Below are positions 1 through 7,844 of a stretch of 16,624 nt of DNA, in pieces. A program made the position numbers and the translations under genes. Numbering within the stretch: the stretch's first letter is position 1; each line of letters begins with the position of its first letter. The stretch lies in the NCBI GenBank assembly GCA_027306955.1, contig DAHUXX010000115.1, positions 1 to 16,624 of the forward strand, in the 5' to 3' direction. The stretch comes from Acetobacteraceae bacterium (lineage in GTDB: Bacteria > Pseudomonadota > Alphaproteobacteria > Acetobacterales > Acetobacteraceae). The notes beneath the pieces are model-generated. The model did no database searches and was not told the DNA's origin. It worked only from the letters and a program-made list of their open reading frames with translations.

Positions 1-1236
1 GGCCGCGGGGCCGGACGCGGATATTCCACCGAATTCGAGCATATCGAACAGACTGGCGGCGAACAGCGTCGTCGCCAGCGCCATCGCGGCAAGGAACCAG
101 GGCGACTGGAACTGGATGCCCCAGCCCACTGCCGCCCCCGCGGCCTTGAGCCCCCCGAGCCCGCCCGCGAGCACCAGGAACGAGACGACTATGCCCGCCG
201 CCGAGGACAGCAGTTGCGCGCGCGCGGCACGCCGCTCGGCTCCCGCATGACGCAGCAGTGCCAGCAGCTTGAGCGAAATCACCGGCAGCACGCATGGCAT
301 GAGGTTCAGCACCAGCCCGCCGAGCAACGCGATGGCAAGGATGGCGGCGAGCGAGGTATCGCCCGGCATCGGTAGCGGCGCACCGGCAACGGCCGTGGTG
401 CCTATGGCGACCGCGCGCGCGCCGTCCACGAGCGTGAACGTGAGTTCTTTACCCGTGAGCGCCGCCACCTTGGCGCCCGGAACCGGCAGGCTCAGCAACA
501 CGGTGTGTCCGGATCGCGTGACGGCCACAGCGGGCGGTGCTGGCGTCCCGGCGCCGTCGAGGAACAGGTCGGGGGAGACCAAGGGCGTCGCCGAGGCAAG
601 CTCGAGCGACACCAGCGCGCCAGCCTTGGCACCCGTATCGGGGGAGACCACCGCGCGCTCGACGCGGATGCCGGACGCGGCGGCTGGCACCGGCACGCGG
701 GCACGGGAGGCGGCGATCAGGGCCGCCTGCCTGCCCGGCGTCGCGAGCCCGGCCGGGAGGTCGAGCGTGAGGCTTGCGTGGATCGGCACGCAGACCGCCT
801 GGCAGGAGGCGTAGTCCAGCTCCGCGTGCAGATGGAGCGCCTCGCCGGGATGCGCGAGGGTCACCGCGACCGGCAGCACCACGCCGCCGTCGTAGCCCAG
901 CGTCCGCAGCCCTTCAACCGGCGGCAGCCGCGTGGGAACCGGGAAATCGACCCGCGCCGAGCGGAGATTGGTCGAGCCTTTCCAGGAGACTGTGGGCGGG
1001 ATGCCGGCATCGCCCGGCGTCTTCCAATAGGTGTGCCAGCCTCTCGGCAGGCGGATCTGGATCGCGGCATCCACCGTGCCGGTCGAGCCGGTCGCCTCGG
1101 TGGCAGCGATCAGCCGGGCCGCCCCCTTCGGCTGCCTGTCCCAGGGCCCGGCGGCGGCGCGCGCCCCTCCCGCGAGCACAACCTGGACGATGGCGGCAAG
1201 CAGAAGCAGAGGGCGCAGATGCGAACGCGAGCGCAT
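1..1236 (-). CDS. DsbD/ScsB-family thiol-disulfide reductase (3' part outside window)
   Basis: This is an inner-membrane protein of the DsbD/ScsB family, which passes electrons from cytoplasmic thioredoxin across the membrane to periplasmic thiol proteins. Reading leftwards from an ATG at 1236-1234, 412 codons stay open to the window edge. A signal sequence (MRSRSHLRP, then a hydrophobic run to about residue 29) precedes a periplasmic domain of roughly 270 residues carrying CQAVC (Cys145 and Cys149), like the DsbD N-terminal domain. The membrane domain begins near residue 295 and contains NLMPCVLP (Cys315), the family's first membrane cysteine. Two further hydrophobic segments follow before the edge. 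The second membrane cysteine and any C-terminal thioredoxin domain lie outside. The gene follows prpC by 30 bp on the same strand, so co-transcription is likely. The long N-terminal domain favours ScsB-like over classical DsbD, but this cannot be settled here. Confidence 0.88.
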   Translation of the reverse strand, partial: MRSRSHLRPLLLLAAIVQVVLAGGARAAAGPWDRQPKGAARLIAATEATGSTGTVDAAIQIRLPRGWHTYWKTPGDAGIPPTVSWKGSTNLRSARVDFPVPTRLPPVEGLRTLGYDGGVVLPVAVTLAHPGEALHLHAELDYASCQAVCVPIHASLTLDLPAGLATPGRQAALIAASRARVPVPAAASGIRVERAVVSPDTGAKAGALVSLELASATPLVSPDLFLDGAGTPAPPAVAVTRSGHTVLLSLPVPGAKVAALTGKELTFTLVDGARAVAIGTTAVAGAPLPMPGDTSLAAILAIALLGGLVLNLMPCVLPVISLKLLALLRHAGAERRAARAQLLSSAAGIVVSFLVLAGGLGGLKAAGAAVGWGIQFQSPWFLAAMALATTLFAASLFDMLEFGGISASGPAA

Positions 1237-1266
1237 GATCCCTAAACGGTGGCAGCGCTCATGAGG

Positions 1267-2418
1267 TTACGCCCGCTTCTCGATGGGCACGAAGGTCTGG
1301 TTCTCCGGCCCGGTATAGTTCGCGGTCGGGCGGATGATCTTGCCGTCGATCCGCTGCTCGATGACATGCGCCGCCCAGCCGCTGGTGCGCGCGATGACGA
1401 AGAGCGGCGTGAACATCGCCGTCGGCACACCCATCATGTGGTAGGAGACGGCGCTGTACCAGTCGAGGTTGGCGAACATCTTCTTGGTGTCGCCCATCAC
1501 CGCCTCGATGCGCTCGGCGATGGAGTACATCTTCATCGACCCGGCCTCTTCCGAGAGCCGCTTTGCGACGCCCTTGATGATGACATTGCGGGGATCGGCG
1601 ATGGTGTACACAGGGTGGCCGAAGCCGATGACGACTTCCTTCGCGCCGACGCGGGCGCGGATATCGGCCTCCGCCTCGTCCGGCGTGTCGTAGCGCTTCT
1701 GCACCTCGAACGCGACCTCGTTGGCCCCGCCATGCTTGGGTCCGCGCAGGGCGCCGATGCCGCCGGTGATCGCGGAATACATGTCCGATCCCGTGCCCGC
1801 GATGACGCGGCAGGCGAAGGTGGAGGCGTTGAACTCGTGCTCGGCGTAGAGATTGAGCGAGGTGTGCATCGCCCTCACCCACGACGAAGAGGGCGCCCTG
1901 CCGTGCAGCAGATGCAGGAAATGCCCGCCGATGCTGTCGTCGTCGGTCTCGACGTCGATGCGCTTGCCGTGATGCGACCAATGGTACCAGATCAGCAGCA
2001 TCGAGCCGAGCGAGGCCATCAGCCGGTCGGCAATGTCGCGGGCGCCAGGCGCGGCGTGTTCGTTCGCCTCCGGCAGGACGCAGCCAAGCGCGGAGACGCC
2101 AGTGCGCATCACGTCCATCGGGTGCGAGGCGGCGGGGAGCTGTTCCAGCACCGAACGCACCGCGGCGGGCACGCCGCGCAGCGCCTTCAGTTTGGCGTTG
2201 TAGGCAGCAAGCTCCGCGCGGTTGGGGAAGCTCCCGTGCACCAGGAGATGCGCGATCTCCTCGAAGGTGCAGACATCGGCGACGTCGAGGATGTCGTAGC
2301 CGCGGTAGTGCAGGTCGTTGCCCGAACGGCCCACGGTGCAGAGCGCGGTGTTGCCGGCGGCAATGCCGGAAAGCGCCACGGATTTCTTGGGCTTGTTGAC
2401 GGGAACGGTCTCGTTCAT
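1267..2418 (-). CDS. prpC: 2-methylcitrate synthase
   Basis: This enzyme condenses propionyl-CoA with oxaloacetate to give 2-methylcitrate, the entry step of the methylcitrate cycle for propionate removal. The 383-residue product has the full citrate synthase fold signature: GPKHGGAN (His229), GFGHPVYTIADPRN (His268) and NLDWYSAVSYHMMG (Asp319) supply the catalytic His-His-Asp set. The wording GFGHPVYT-x-DPRN and the short length (about 380 rather than 430 residues) are typical of PrpC rather than of the large Gram-negative citrate synthase GltA. The ATG at 2418-2416 has an AGGAG site at 2430-2426 with 7-nt spacing. The usual partners prpB and prpD are not in the window, so a broader citrate/methylcitrate synthase activity cannot be excluded. 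It is divergent from the amidohydrolase gene at 2541. Confidence 0.93.
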   Translation of the reverse strand: MNETVPVNKPKKSVALSGIAAGNTALCTVGRSGNDLHYRGYDILDVADVCTFEEIAHLLVHGSFPNRAELAAYNAKLKALRGVPAAVRSVLEQLPAASHPMDVMRTGVSALGCVLPEANEHAAPGARDIADRLMASLGSMLLIWYHWSHHGKRIDVETDDDSIGGHFLHLLHGRAPSSSWVRAMHTSLNLYAEHEFNASTFACRVIAGTGSDMYSAITGGIGALRGPKHGGANEVAFEVQKRYDTPDEAEADIRARVGAKEVVIGFGHPVYTIADPRNVIIKGVAKRLSEEAGSMKMYSIAERIEAVMGDTKKMFANLDWYSAVSYHMMGVPTAMFTPLFVIARTSGWAAHVIEQRIDGKIIRPTANYTGPENQTFVPIEKRA

Positions 2419-2540
2419 CGGGCAGCTCCTCGGTTCGGCGCCGGTTTCCTACGCCCGGCCGGGCCCGTTGGCGAGGGGGTTGCCGGGTGCGCGGCACATG
2501 GGCAGGGTGCGCGTCAAATCAACGGATTGGATAGGATACG
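2419..2540. promoter_or_regulatory. Divergent intergenic region between prpC and the M20 amidohydrolase
   Basis: These 122 bp must hold the promoters for two divergent genes. I see an AGGAG site for prpC (2426-2430), an AGGA site for the plus-strand gene (2533-2536, 4 nt before its ATG), and a perfect 12-bp GC palindrome, GCCCGGCCGGGC, at 2453-2464. The right-hand 30 bp are richer in A/T. A TTGACG on the minus strand could be a -35 for prpC, but no convincing -10 follows at the right distance, so no exact promoter is called. Confidence 0.4.
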
Positions 2541-3716
2541 ATGAACAAGCAGCTGCTCGACGACCTGCGCGGCGACCTGGCGGAACTGACCGCGATCCGC
2601 CGCGACATCCATGCCCATCCCGAGATGGGGATGGAGGAGGTGCGCACCTCGGCGCTGGTCGCGGAGAAGCTGCGCTCCTGGGGCATCGAGGTCGCCACCG
2701 GTGTGGGCAGGCTCGGCGTCGTCGGCACGCTGCGCGGCTCGCGGCCGGGGCAGCACACGATCGGGCTGCGCGCGGACATGGACGCGCTCGCGATCCACGA
2801 GACGACCGGCAAGGCCTATGCCTCGAAGAACGAGGGCACGATGCATGCCTGCGGCCATGACGGGCACACCACGATGCTGCTCGGGGCGGCGAAATACCTC
2901 GCGGCGCACCGGGATTTCGCCGGCACCGTCAACTTCATCTTCCAGCCCGCCGAGGAAGGCCGCGGCGGCGCCTCGGCGATGCTGGCGGACAAGCTGTTCG
3001 AGCGTTTCCCCTGCGACTCCGTGTGGGGCATGCATTGCTGGCCGAATCTGCCGGTGGGCCAGTACGCGCTGCGCAAGGGGGCGACGCTGGCCGGCGGCGG
3101 CGGCTGGCGCGTTGTGTTCCAAGGCAATGGTGGGCATGGCGGCGCCGCGGCACATCTCGCGGCGGACATCACCGTCGCACAGGCGCAGTTCATCCTCGGC
3201 CTGCAGACCATCGTCTCACGCAGCGTCGCCTCCTACGACACGGCGGTGGTCTCGGTCGGCGCGATCCATGGCGGCTCGATGGAAAGCATCAACGTGATCC
3301 CGGCCGAGATTGAGATCGGTGGGACAGCGCGTTTCTTCAGCAAGGAGGTGCGCGACCTGATCGAGCGGCGGATGCGCGAACTGGCGGACCTCTCGGCGAA
3401 AATGGTGGGCGCGACCGCCGAGGTGACTGCGGAATGGGGCTTCGTGCCGTTGATCAATCACGATGCGGAGACCGACATCGCGACGGCGGTGGCGAACTCC
3501 GTGGGCGGAGCGGACGCGGTGAAGCCGATGCAGCCCTCGACCGGCGGCGAGGATTTCGCCTTCATGCTGGAGCAGCGGCCGGGCGCCTTCATCATGCTCG
3601 GCAATGGCCCCGGCTCGGGCGTGCACACGCCGACCTTCGACTTCAACGACGAGGCAATCCCGTACGGGGTCGGCTACTGGGTCAGCCTGGTTCGCAAGGA
3701 ACTCGGCGCCGAATAA
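2541..3716 (+). CDS. M20D-family amidohydrolase (hippurate hydrolase / aminoacylase type)
   Basis: This is a metal-dependent cytoplasmic amidohydrolase that cleaves N-acyl amino acids or related amides. The 391-residue length is normal for the M20D group (HipO, IAA-amino acid hydrolases, N-acyl aminoacylases). Metal-binding residues are visible in HACGHDGH (Cys104, His106), QPAEEG (Glu138 as general base, Glu139), MHCWPN (His165) and GVHTPTFDF (His362). GGEDFAFML near residue 335 is also typical. The dimerisation or lid domain lies at roughly residues 185-295. The start is ATG at 2541 with AGGA just upstream. Hippurate (benzoylglycine) would yield benzoate and glycine, which would fit the box genes about 6 kb away. 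However, annotation as hippurate hydrolase is generic in this family, so the substrate is unproven. Confidence 0.88.
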   Translation: MNKQLLDDLRGDLAELTAIRRDIHAHPEMGMEEVRTSALVAEKLRSWGIEVATGVGRLGVVGTLRGSRPGQHTIGLRADMDALAIHETTGKAYASKNEGTMHACGHDGHTTMLLGAAKYLAAHRDFAGTVNFIFQPAEEGRGGASAMLADKLFERFPCDSVWGMHCWPNLPVGQYALRKGATLAGGGGWRVVFQGNGGHGGAAAHLAADITVAQAQFILGLQTIVSRSVASYDTAVVSVGAIHGGSMESINVIPAEIEIGGTARFFSKEVRDLIERRMRELADLSAKMVGATAEVTAEWGFVPLINHDAETDIATAVANSVGGADAVKPMQPSTGGEDFAFMLEQRPGAFIMLGNGPGSGVHTPTFDFNDEAIPYGVGYWVSLVRKELGAE

Positions 3717-3725
3717 CCGCCGCGC

Positions 3726-3753
3726 CGATCGCGCCGGTCTCCCGGCGCGATCG
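3726..3753. terminator. Perfect 12-bp hairpin between convergent genes
   Basis: CGATCGCGCCGG (3726-3737) and CCGGCGCGATCG (3742-3753) are exact inverted complements around a 4-nt TCTC loop. The hairpin sits between the stop codons of the M20 amidohydrolase (3716) and the VOC gene (3768 on the other strand), where a bidirectional terminator is expected. No T-run follows on either strand, so it is either a non-canonical terminator or mainly an RNA-end stabilising stem. Confidence 0.65.
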
Positions 3754-3767
3754 CGCACGCGCCTCAC

Positions 3768-4145
3768 TCAGAGGCGCTTGACGACGCAGAGCTTGTTGCC
3801 GTCGGGGTCGCGCAGGTAGGCGAGGTAAAGCTGGCCCGCCGCGCCCTGGCGGATGCCGGGCGGATCCTCGATCGAGGTGCCGCCATTGGCGATCCCGGCC
3901 GCGTGCCAGGCATTCGCCTGCTCGGGGCTCTCCACCGAAAAACCGATCGTGCCGCCATTGGCATGCGTCGCGGCCTTGCCGTCGATCGGCCTGGTCACCA
4001 TGAAGCGCCCGCCGTTGTGGGTGTAGATCAGGCGGCCCTTGGGATCGGCCTGGGCCGGCTTGGCGCCGAGCGCACCGAAGACCGCGTCATAGAATTTCCG
4101 TGAGCGCTCGATGTCGTTGCTGCCGATCATGATGTGGCTGAACAT
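3768..4145 (-). CDS. VOC-superfamily protein (glyoxalase/bleomycin-resistance fold)
   Basis: This small cytoplasmic protein of 125 residues has the vicinal-oxygen-chelate fold. It opens with MFSHIMIGSNDIERSRKFYD, the usual first beta-alpha unit of single-domain VOC proteins, and ends with the typical YLRDPDGNKLCVV strand. Members of this family range from glyoxalases and dioxygenases to resistance and binding proteins. Nothing in the sequence fixes the substrate, so no function is assigned. The ATG at 4145 is chosen because homologous openings begin at this point. An in-frame ATG at 4172 would add nine residues, and the open frame further upstream to 4493 runs into the divergent ABC gene and is not credible. 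It converges with the M20 gene and diverges from the ABC transporter operon. Confidence 0.85.
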   Translation of the reverse strand: MFSHIMIGSNDIERSRKFYDAVFGALGAKPAQADPKGRLIYTHNGGRFMVTRPIDGKAATHANGGTIGFSVESPEQANAWHAAGIANGGTSIEDPPGIRQGAAGQLYLAYLRDPDGNKLCVVKRL

Positions 4146-4317
4146 GCCGCGCGTTCTCTCCCCGAATGACATGGCGGCCGATTCCGCCGGACGGCAAGGC
4201 AGCACGGATCGCCGCTCCTGGGAAGCCGGCCACGGCACGTGAACGCGTCGGCGGCCGGGACGGCTTGAATCTTGCGTGCCCGCCGACGCAGATAGGCGCC
4301 CCCGACGGATCCCACCC

Positions 4318-5865
4318 TTGACCGATTCCCCCGCCCCGCCGCCCGATGCCCCCACGCCGCTGCTCGCGGTGCGGGGGCTGTCCAAGCGCTTCGGCGCGGG
4401 GGTGGCCAACGACGGCGTGGACCTCACCGTCATGAGGGGCGAGATCCACGCGCTCCTTGGCGAGAACGGCGCCGGCAAATCGACCCTGGTCAAGGCGATC
4501 TACGGCGTGGTCGCGCCGGACGCCGGTACCATCGAATGGGAGGGACGCGAGGTCGCGATCCCCGACCCGAACGCGGCGCGCCGCCTGGGTATCGGCATGG
4601 TGTTCCAGCACTTCTCCCAATTCGAGACGCTGACGGTCGCGGAGAACATCGCGCTGGGGCTGGGCGGCAGGGAATCGCCCGACGCGCTCACGCCACGCAT
4701 CCGCGAGACCGCGCGGCGCTACGGGCTCGCCGTGCATCCCGAGCGGCATGTCTTCCACCTCTCGGTCGGCGAACGCCAGCGCGTGGAGATCCTGCGCTGC
4801 CTGATGCTGGCGCCGAAGCTGCTGATCCTCGACGAACCCACCTCCGTGCTGACGCCGCAGGAGGCGGAATCGCTGTTCGCGGTACTGCGCCGGCTCGCGG
4901 CCGAGAGCTGCGCCATCCTCTATATCGGCCACAAACTCGAGGAGATCCGGGCGCTGTGCCACACGGCGACCGTGCTGCGCTCGGGACGCGTCGCCGGCAC
5001 CTGCGATCCACGCCGCGTCTCGCCCACCGAACTCGCGACCATGATGGTTGGCAGCGACATCGCGGAGCCACGCCGGCGCGCCAGCCAGCCGGGACGCGTC
5101 GTTCTCACCGTCTCCGACCTAACGCTCGAACCTGACGACGCGCACGGGATGCGGCTCGACGGGATTCGTTTTGAATTGCGCGCGGGCGAGATCCTTGGCA
5201 TCGCCGGCGTCGCCGGGAACGGACAGAAGGAGCTGCTTGCGGCCCTCTCCGGCGAGCGGCTGAGCAGGCGTACCGCGATCCGGCTGGGCGCGGAGGCAAT
5301 CGGCGCGCTGGGACCGGTGGCGCGGCGCCGCGCGGGATTGGCTTTCATTCCCGAGGAACGGCTGGGGCGCGGTGCGGTCGCGGAACTCTCGCTTGCGGAA
5401 AACGGGATGCTGACCCGGCTGGCCGCCCCCGTGGTGGCGGCCGGGCTGGTGCGGCGCGGCGCCGCGCGGGCGCTGGCGAAGCGACTGATCGAGCGCTTCA
5501 AGGTCCGCGCCGCCGGGGTGAGCGCGCCGGCCGCGAGCCTCTCCGGCGGCAACATGCAGAAATTCATCGTCGGGCGCGAACTCGACGCACGGCCGCTGGT
5601 GCTGCTCGCCGCGCATCCGACCTGGGGCGTGGACGTGGGCGCGACGGTCGCGATTCGCCAGGCGCTGCTGGACCTGGCCGAGGCCGGGGCGGGGATCGTG
5701 GTCGTCTCCGAGGACCTGGCGGAGCTGTTCGAGATCGCCGACCGAATCGCCGTGCTTTCCTCCGGCCGGCTCGGCCAAGCCGTTGCAGTTTCACAACTGA
5801 CGCTGGAGGCCGTTGGCGTGCAGATGGCCGGGCAGGCCGCAGAGGAACGGCTTGATGCGGCTTGA
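4318..5865 (+). CDS. ABC transporter ATP-binding protein, BMP/nucleoside-type, two ATPase domains
   Basis: This is the cytoplasmic energy-coupling subunit of an ABC importer of the BmpA/YufO class, about 515 residues with two fused nucleotide-binding domains. Domain 1 is canonical: Walker A GENGAGKST (about 48-56), Q-loop VFQHFSQFETLTVAEN, signature LSVGERQ (148-154), Walker B LLILDEPTS (168-176) and H-loop His205 in YIGHK. Domain 2 has GVAGNGQKE (297-305) in place of a true Walker A, signature LSGGNMQK (408-415) and a Walker B lacking the catalytic Glu (LVLLAAHPTWGVDVG). That asymmetry is the rule in this family. The start is uncertain. TTG at 4318 gives MTDSPAP, while an in-frame GTG at 4276 would add 14 non-conserved residues, and neither has a strong ribosome site. 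The 3' end overlaps the first permease by 11 nt. Confidence 0.92.
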   Translation: MTDSPAPPPDAPTPLLAVRGLSKRFGAGVANDGVDLTVMRGEIHALLGENGAGKSTLVKAIYGVVAPDAGTIEWEGREVAIPDPNAARRLGIGMVFQHFSQFETLTVAENIALGLGGRESPDALTPRIRETARRYGLAVHPERHVFHLSVGERQRVEILRCLMLAPKLLILDEPTSVLTPQEAESLFAVLRRLAAESCAILYIGHKLEEIRALCHTATVLRSGRVAGTCDPRRVSPTELATMMVGSDIAEPRRRASQPGRVVLTVSDLTLEPDDAHGMRLDGIRFELRAGEILGIAGVAGNGQKELLAALSGERLSRRTAIRLGAEAIGALGPVARRRAGLAFIPEERLGRGAVAELSLAENGMLTRLAAPVVAAGLVRRGAARALAKRLIERFKVRAAGVSAPAASLSGGNMQKFIVGRELDARPLVLLAAHPTWGVDVGATVAIRQALLDLAEAGAGIVVVSEDLAELFEIADRIAVLSSGRLGQAVAVSQLTLEAVGVQMAGQAAEERLDAA

Positions 5866-6907
5866 GAAGCGCGAGGCCCCATCCGCCGTGATGCTGTGGG
5901 CGGCACCGCTGCTGGCCGCCGCGGCGAGCGTGGTGCTGGCCGGGCTGCTCTTCGTGGTGCTGCGCGTGAATCCGCTGGCTGCGCTGCGCCTGCTCTACCT
6001 CGCGCCGATCGCGAGCGCGAACGGCGTGGCAGAGCTCGCCTTGAAGATGACGCCACTGCTGCTCTGCGCGCTCGGGATCGCGATCGGCGTGCGCGCGAAT
6101 GTGTGGAACATCGGCGCCGAGGGACAGTTCACCATGGGCGCCATCGCCGGCGGCGGGGTGGCGCTGACGCTGGGCCCGGCCGGCGGGTGGTACGTGCTGT
6201 CGCTGATGCTGGTGGCGGGCATCCTGGGCGGCATGGCCTGGGCGGCGATCGCGGCGTCGCTGCGCGTCGGCACCAACGCACACGAGATCCTGACGACGCT
6301 GATGCTGAATTATATCGCCCAGAACATTCTGAGCTGGCTGGTGCACGGGCCGTGGAGGGACCCGCAGGGATTCAATTTCCCGCAGTCGAAGACCTTCGCC
6401 TCCGCCGCGACGCTGCCCTCGCTGTGGGGCACCCGGCTGACGCCGATCTTCTTCGTGGCCCTGCTCGCCGCTCCCTGCGCGTGGGTGTTGCTGCAGCGGA
6501 CCACCGCGGGCTATCGGCTGCGCGTGGCGGGGCTGGCGCCGGCGGCGGCGCGCTATGCCGGGTTCTCCGCAAGCAGCACGGTCTGGCTTTCGCTGTTGAT
6601 CGCGGGCGGGCTCGCGGGGCTCGCCGGCATTGCGGAAGTAGCGGGACCGATCGGGCAGCTCGTGCCCACGATCTCGCCCGGCTACGGCTACGCCGCGATC
6701 ATCGTGGCCTTCCTGGGAAGACTGGAGCCATTCGGCATCGTCGTCGCCTCGGCGCTGATGGCGCTGCTTTATCTCGGTGCGGACGGGTTGCAGATGCACA
6801 TGCAGCTGCCCCTGTCGCTGACCGGCACGTTGCAGGGGATGCTGCTCTTCCTTCTCCTGGCCGGGGACGTGCGGGTGGCGAACCGAGTGGTGTGGCGCCG
6901 TGGCTGA
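5855..6907 (+). CDS. ABC transporter permease 1, BMP/nucleoside-type
   Basis: This is an inner-membrane permease of the branched-chain/sugar/nucleoside permease superfamily (YufP-like), with 350 residues and about eight to ten hydrophobic segments. The diagnostic stretch ALGIAIGVRANVWNIGAEGQF (about residues 72-92) and the late motif GYGYAAIIVAFLGRLEP near residue 275 are typical of the larger permease of BMP-linked systems. The start is ATG at 5855, with an AGAGGA site at 5841-5846. It overlaps the ATPase stop codon by 11 nt, which implies translational coupling. A longer open frame from 5813 adds 14 residues that only mirror the ATPase end. It should pair with the permease at 6900 to form the heterodimeric channel. 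Confidence 0.92.
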   Translation: MRLEKREAPSAVMLWAAPLLAAAASVVLAGLLFVVLRVNPLAALRLLYLAPIASANGVAELALKMTPLLLCALGIAIGVRANVWNIGAEGQFTMGAIAGGGVALTLGPAGGWYVLSLMLVAGILGGMAWAAIAASLRVGTNAHEILTTLMLNYIAQNILSWLVHGPWRDPQGFNFPQSKTFASAATLPSLWGTRLTPIFFVALLAAPCAWVLLQRTTAGYRLRVAGLAPAAARYAGFSASSTVWLSLLIAGGLAGLAGIAEVAGPIGQLVPTISPGYGYAAIIVAFLGRLEPFGIVVASALMALLYLGADGLQMHMQLPLSLTGTLQGMLLFLLLAGDVRVANRVVWRRG

Positions 6908-7832
6908 CCTGGTGCTGATCCTATCGATCCTGGTCGCGACGATGCGCGCGGCGACGCCGCTGCTGTTCGCGGGCCTCGGCGAGTTGGTGGCCGAACGCTC
7001 CGGCGTGCTGAACCTCGGCGTCGAGGGCATGATGCTGGTGGGAGCCGCGGTGGGATTCGCGGCACACGCCGTCACGGGCAGCTTCGTGCTGGGGCTGCTG
7101 GCCGCGATCCTGGCCGGGGCGGTGATGGCCGCCCTGTTCGCGCTGCTGACCCTGCGGCTGCTGGCGAACCAGGTTGCGACCGGCCTCGCCCTGACCATCT
7201 TCGGCGTCGGGCTTTCGGCGCTCATCGGGCTGCCCTGGGCGGGCGTGCCGGCGACAGGCCTCCCCGCCGCACTCTGGCCAGGCCTCGCGCATGACAGTCC
7301 CGCGCTGCAGCAGGTGCTGCTCCTGCTCGACCCGCTTGTCTGGCTGGCCTTCGCCGCCGTGGTCGCGGTCGACAGGTTCCTGCGCCGCAGCCGCGCCGGG
7401 CTCACCCTGCGCGCGGTGGGCGAGAGTGCCGAGGTGGCGCATGCGCTCGGCACCAAGGTGCTGCGCATCCGCTTCCTCGCGGTGCTTTTCGGCGGGGCGA
7501 TGGCCGGGCTCGCCGGCGCCGACCTATCGCTCGCCTACACGCCGATGTGGGTGGAGAACATGACGGCCGGACGCGGTTGGATCGCGCTGGCGCTGGTGGT
7601 GTTCTCGACCTGGAAGCCCTGGTGGCTGACCGCCGGCGCGCTGCTGTTCGGCTTCGTCACCATCGCGCAATTCCAGGCCGAGGCGTTCGGCCTTTCCTTC
7701 TCGCCGGATCTGCTGGCGACCCTGCCCTATCTCGCGACCATCGTCGTGCTGGTCCTGATTTCGCGCGACGCGACTCGGCTGCGGCTGGCAGCACCGGCCG
7801 CACTCGGCAAACCCTTCCGTCCCTCGGATTAG
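6900..7832 (+). CDS. ABC transporter permease 2, BMP/nucleoside-type
   Basis: This is the second inner-membrane permease of the importer (YufQ-like), 310 residues and strongly hydrophobic throughout. The opening AATPLLFAGLGELVAERSGVLNLGVEGMML is the standard signature of the smaller permease. The block LTLRAVGESAEVAHALG near residue 162 is the cytoplasmic coupling loop that contacts the ATPase, and GRGWIALALVVF follows near residue 225. It starts with GTG at 6900, overlapping the first permease's stop by 8 nt, and ends with TAG at 7830-7832, just before the binding-protein gene. The tight overlaps show that one polycistronic message encodes the whole system. Confidence 0.92.
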   Translation: MADLVLILSILVATMRAATPLLFAGLGELVAERSGVLNLGVEGMMLVGAAVGFAAHAVTGSFVLGLLAAILAGAVMAALFALLTLRLLANQVATGLALTIFGVGLSALIGLPWAGVPATGLPAALWPGLAHDSPALQQVLLLLDPLVWLAFAAVVAVDRFLRRSRAGLTLRAVGESAEVAHALGTKVLRIRFLAVLFGGAMAGLAGADLSLAYTPMWVENMTAGRGWIALALVVFSTWKPWWLTAGALLFGFVTIAQFQAEAFGLSFSPDLLATLPYLATIVVLVLISRDATRLRLAAPAALGKPFRPSD

Positions 7833-7834
7833 AT

Positions 7835-7838
7835 GGAG
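7835..7838 (+). promoter_or_regulatory. Ribosome-binding site deciding the BMP protein start
   Basis: GGAG lies 6 nt upstream of ATG 7845 and overlaps the earlier in-frame ATG 7833, which has no such site. This supports the shorter protein, whose signal peptide starts MTNLPRR. Confidence 0.6.
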
Positions 7839-7844
7839 ATGCGC

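Noticed and set aside
2453..2464. 12-bp GC palindrome in the prpC/M20 intergenic region as an operator
   Set aside because: Such self-complementary GC strings occur often by chance at this composition, and nothing else supports a regulator site.
1249..2544. Long plus-strand open frame of 431 codons opposite prpC
   Set aside because: It is antisense to a clearly conserved prpC, has Arg/His/Gly-rich low-information sequence, and matches no family I recognise. Such shadows are normal at this GC content.
4146..4493. 116-residue N-terminal extension of the VOC protein
   Set aside because: It would run antisense into the ABC ATPase gene, and VOC proteins begin at the MFSHIM position.
5205..5660. 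Degenerate Walker motifs in the second domain of the ABC ATPase, suggesting a damaged gene
   Set aside because: Loss of the canonical Walker A Lys/Ser context and of the Walker B Glu in the second domain is standard for this family. The gene is intact.
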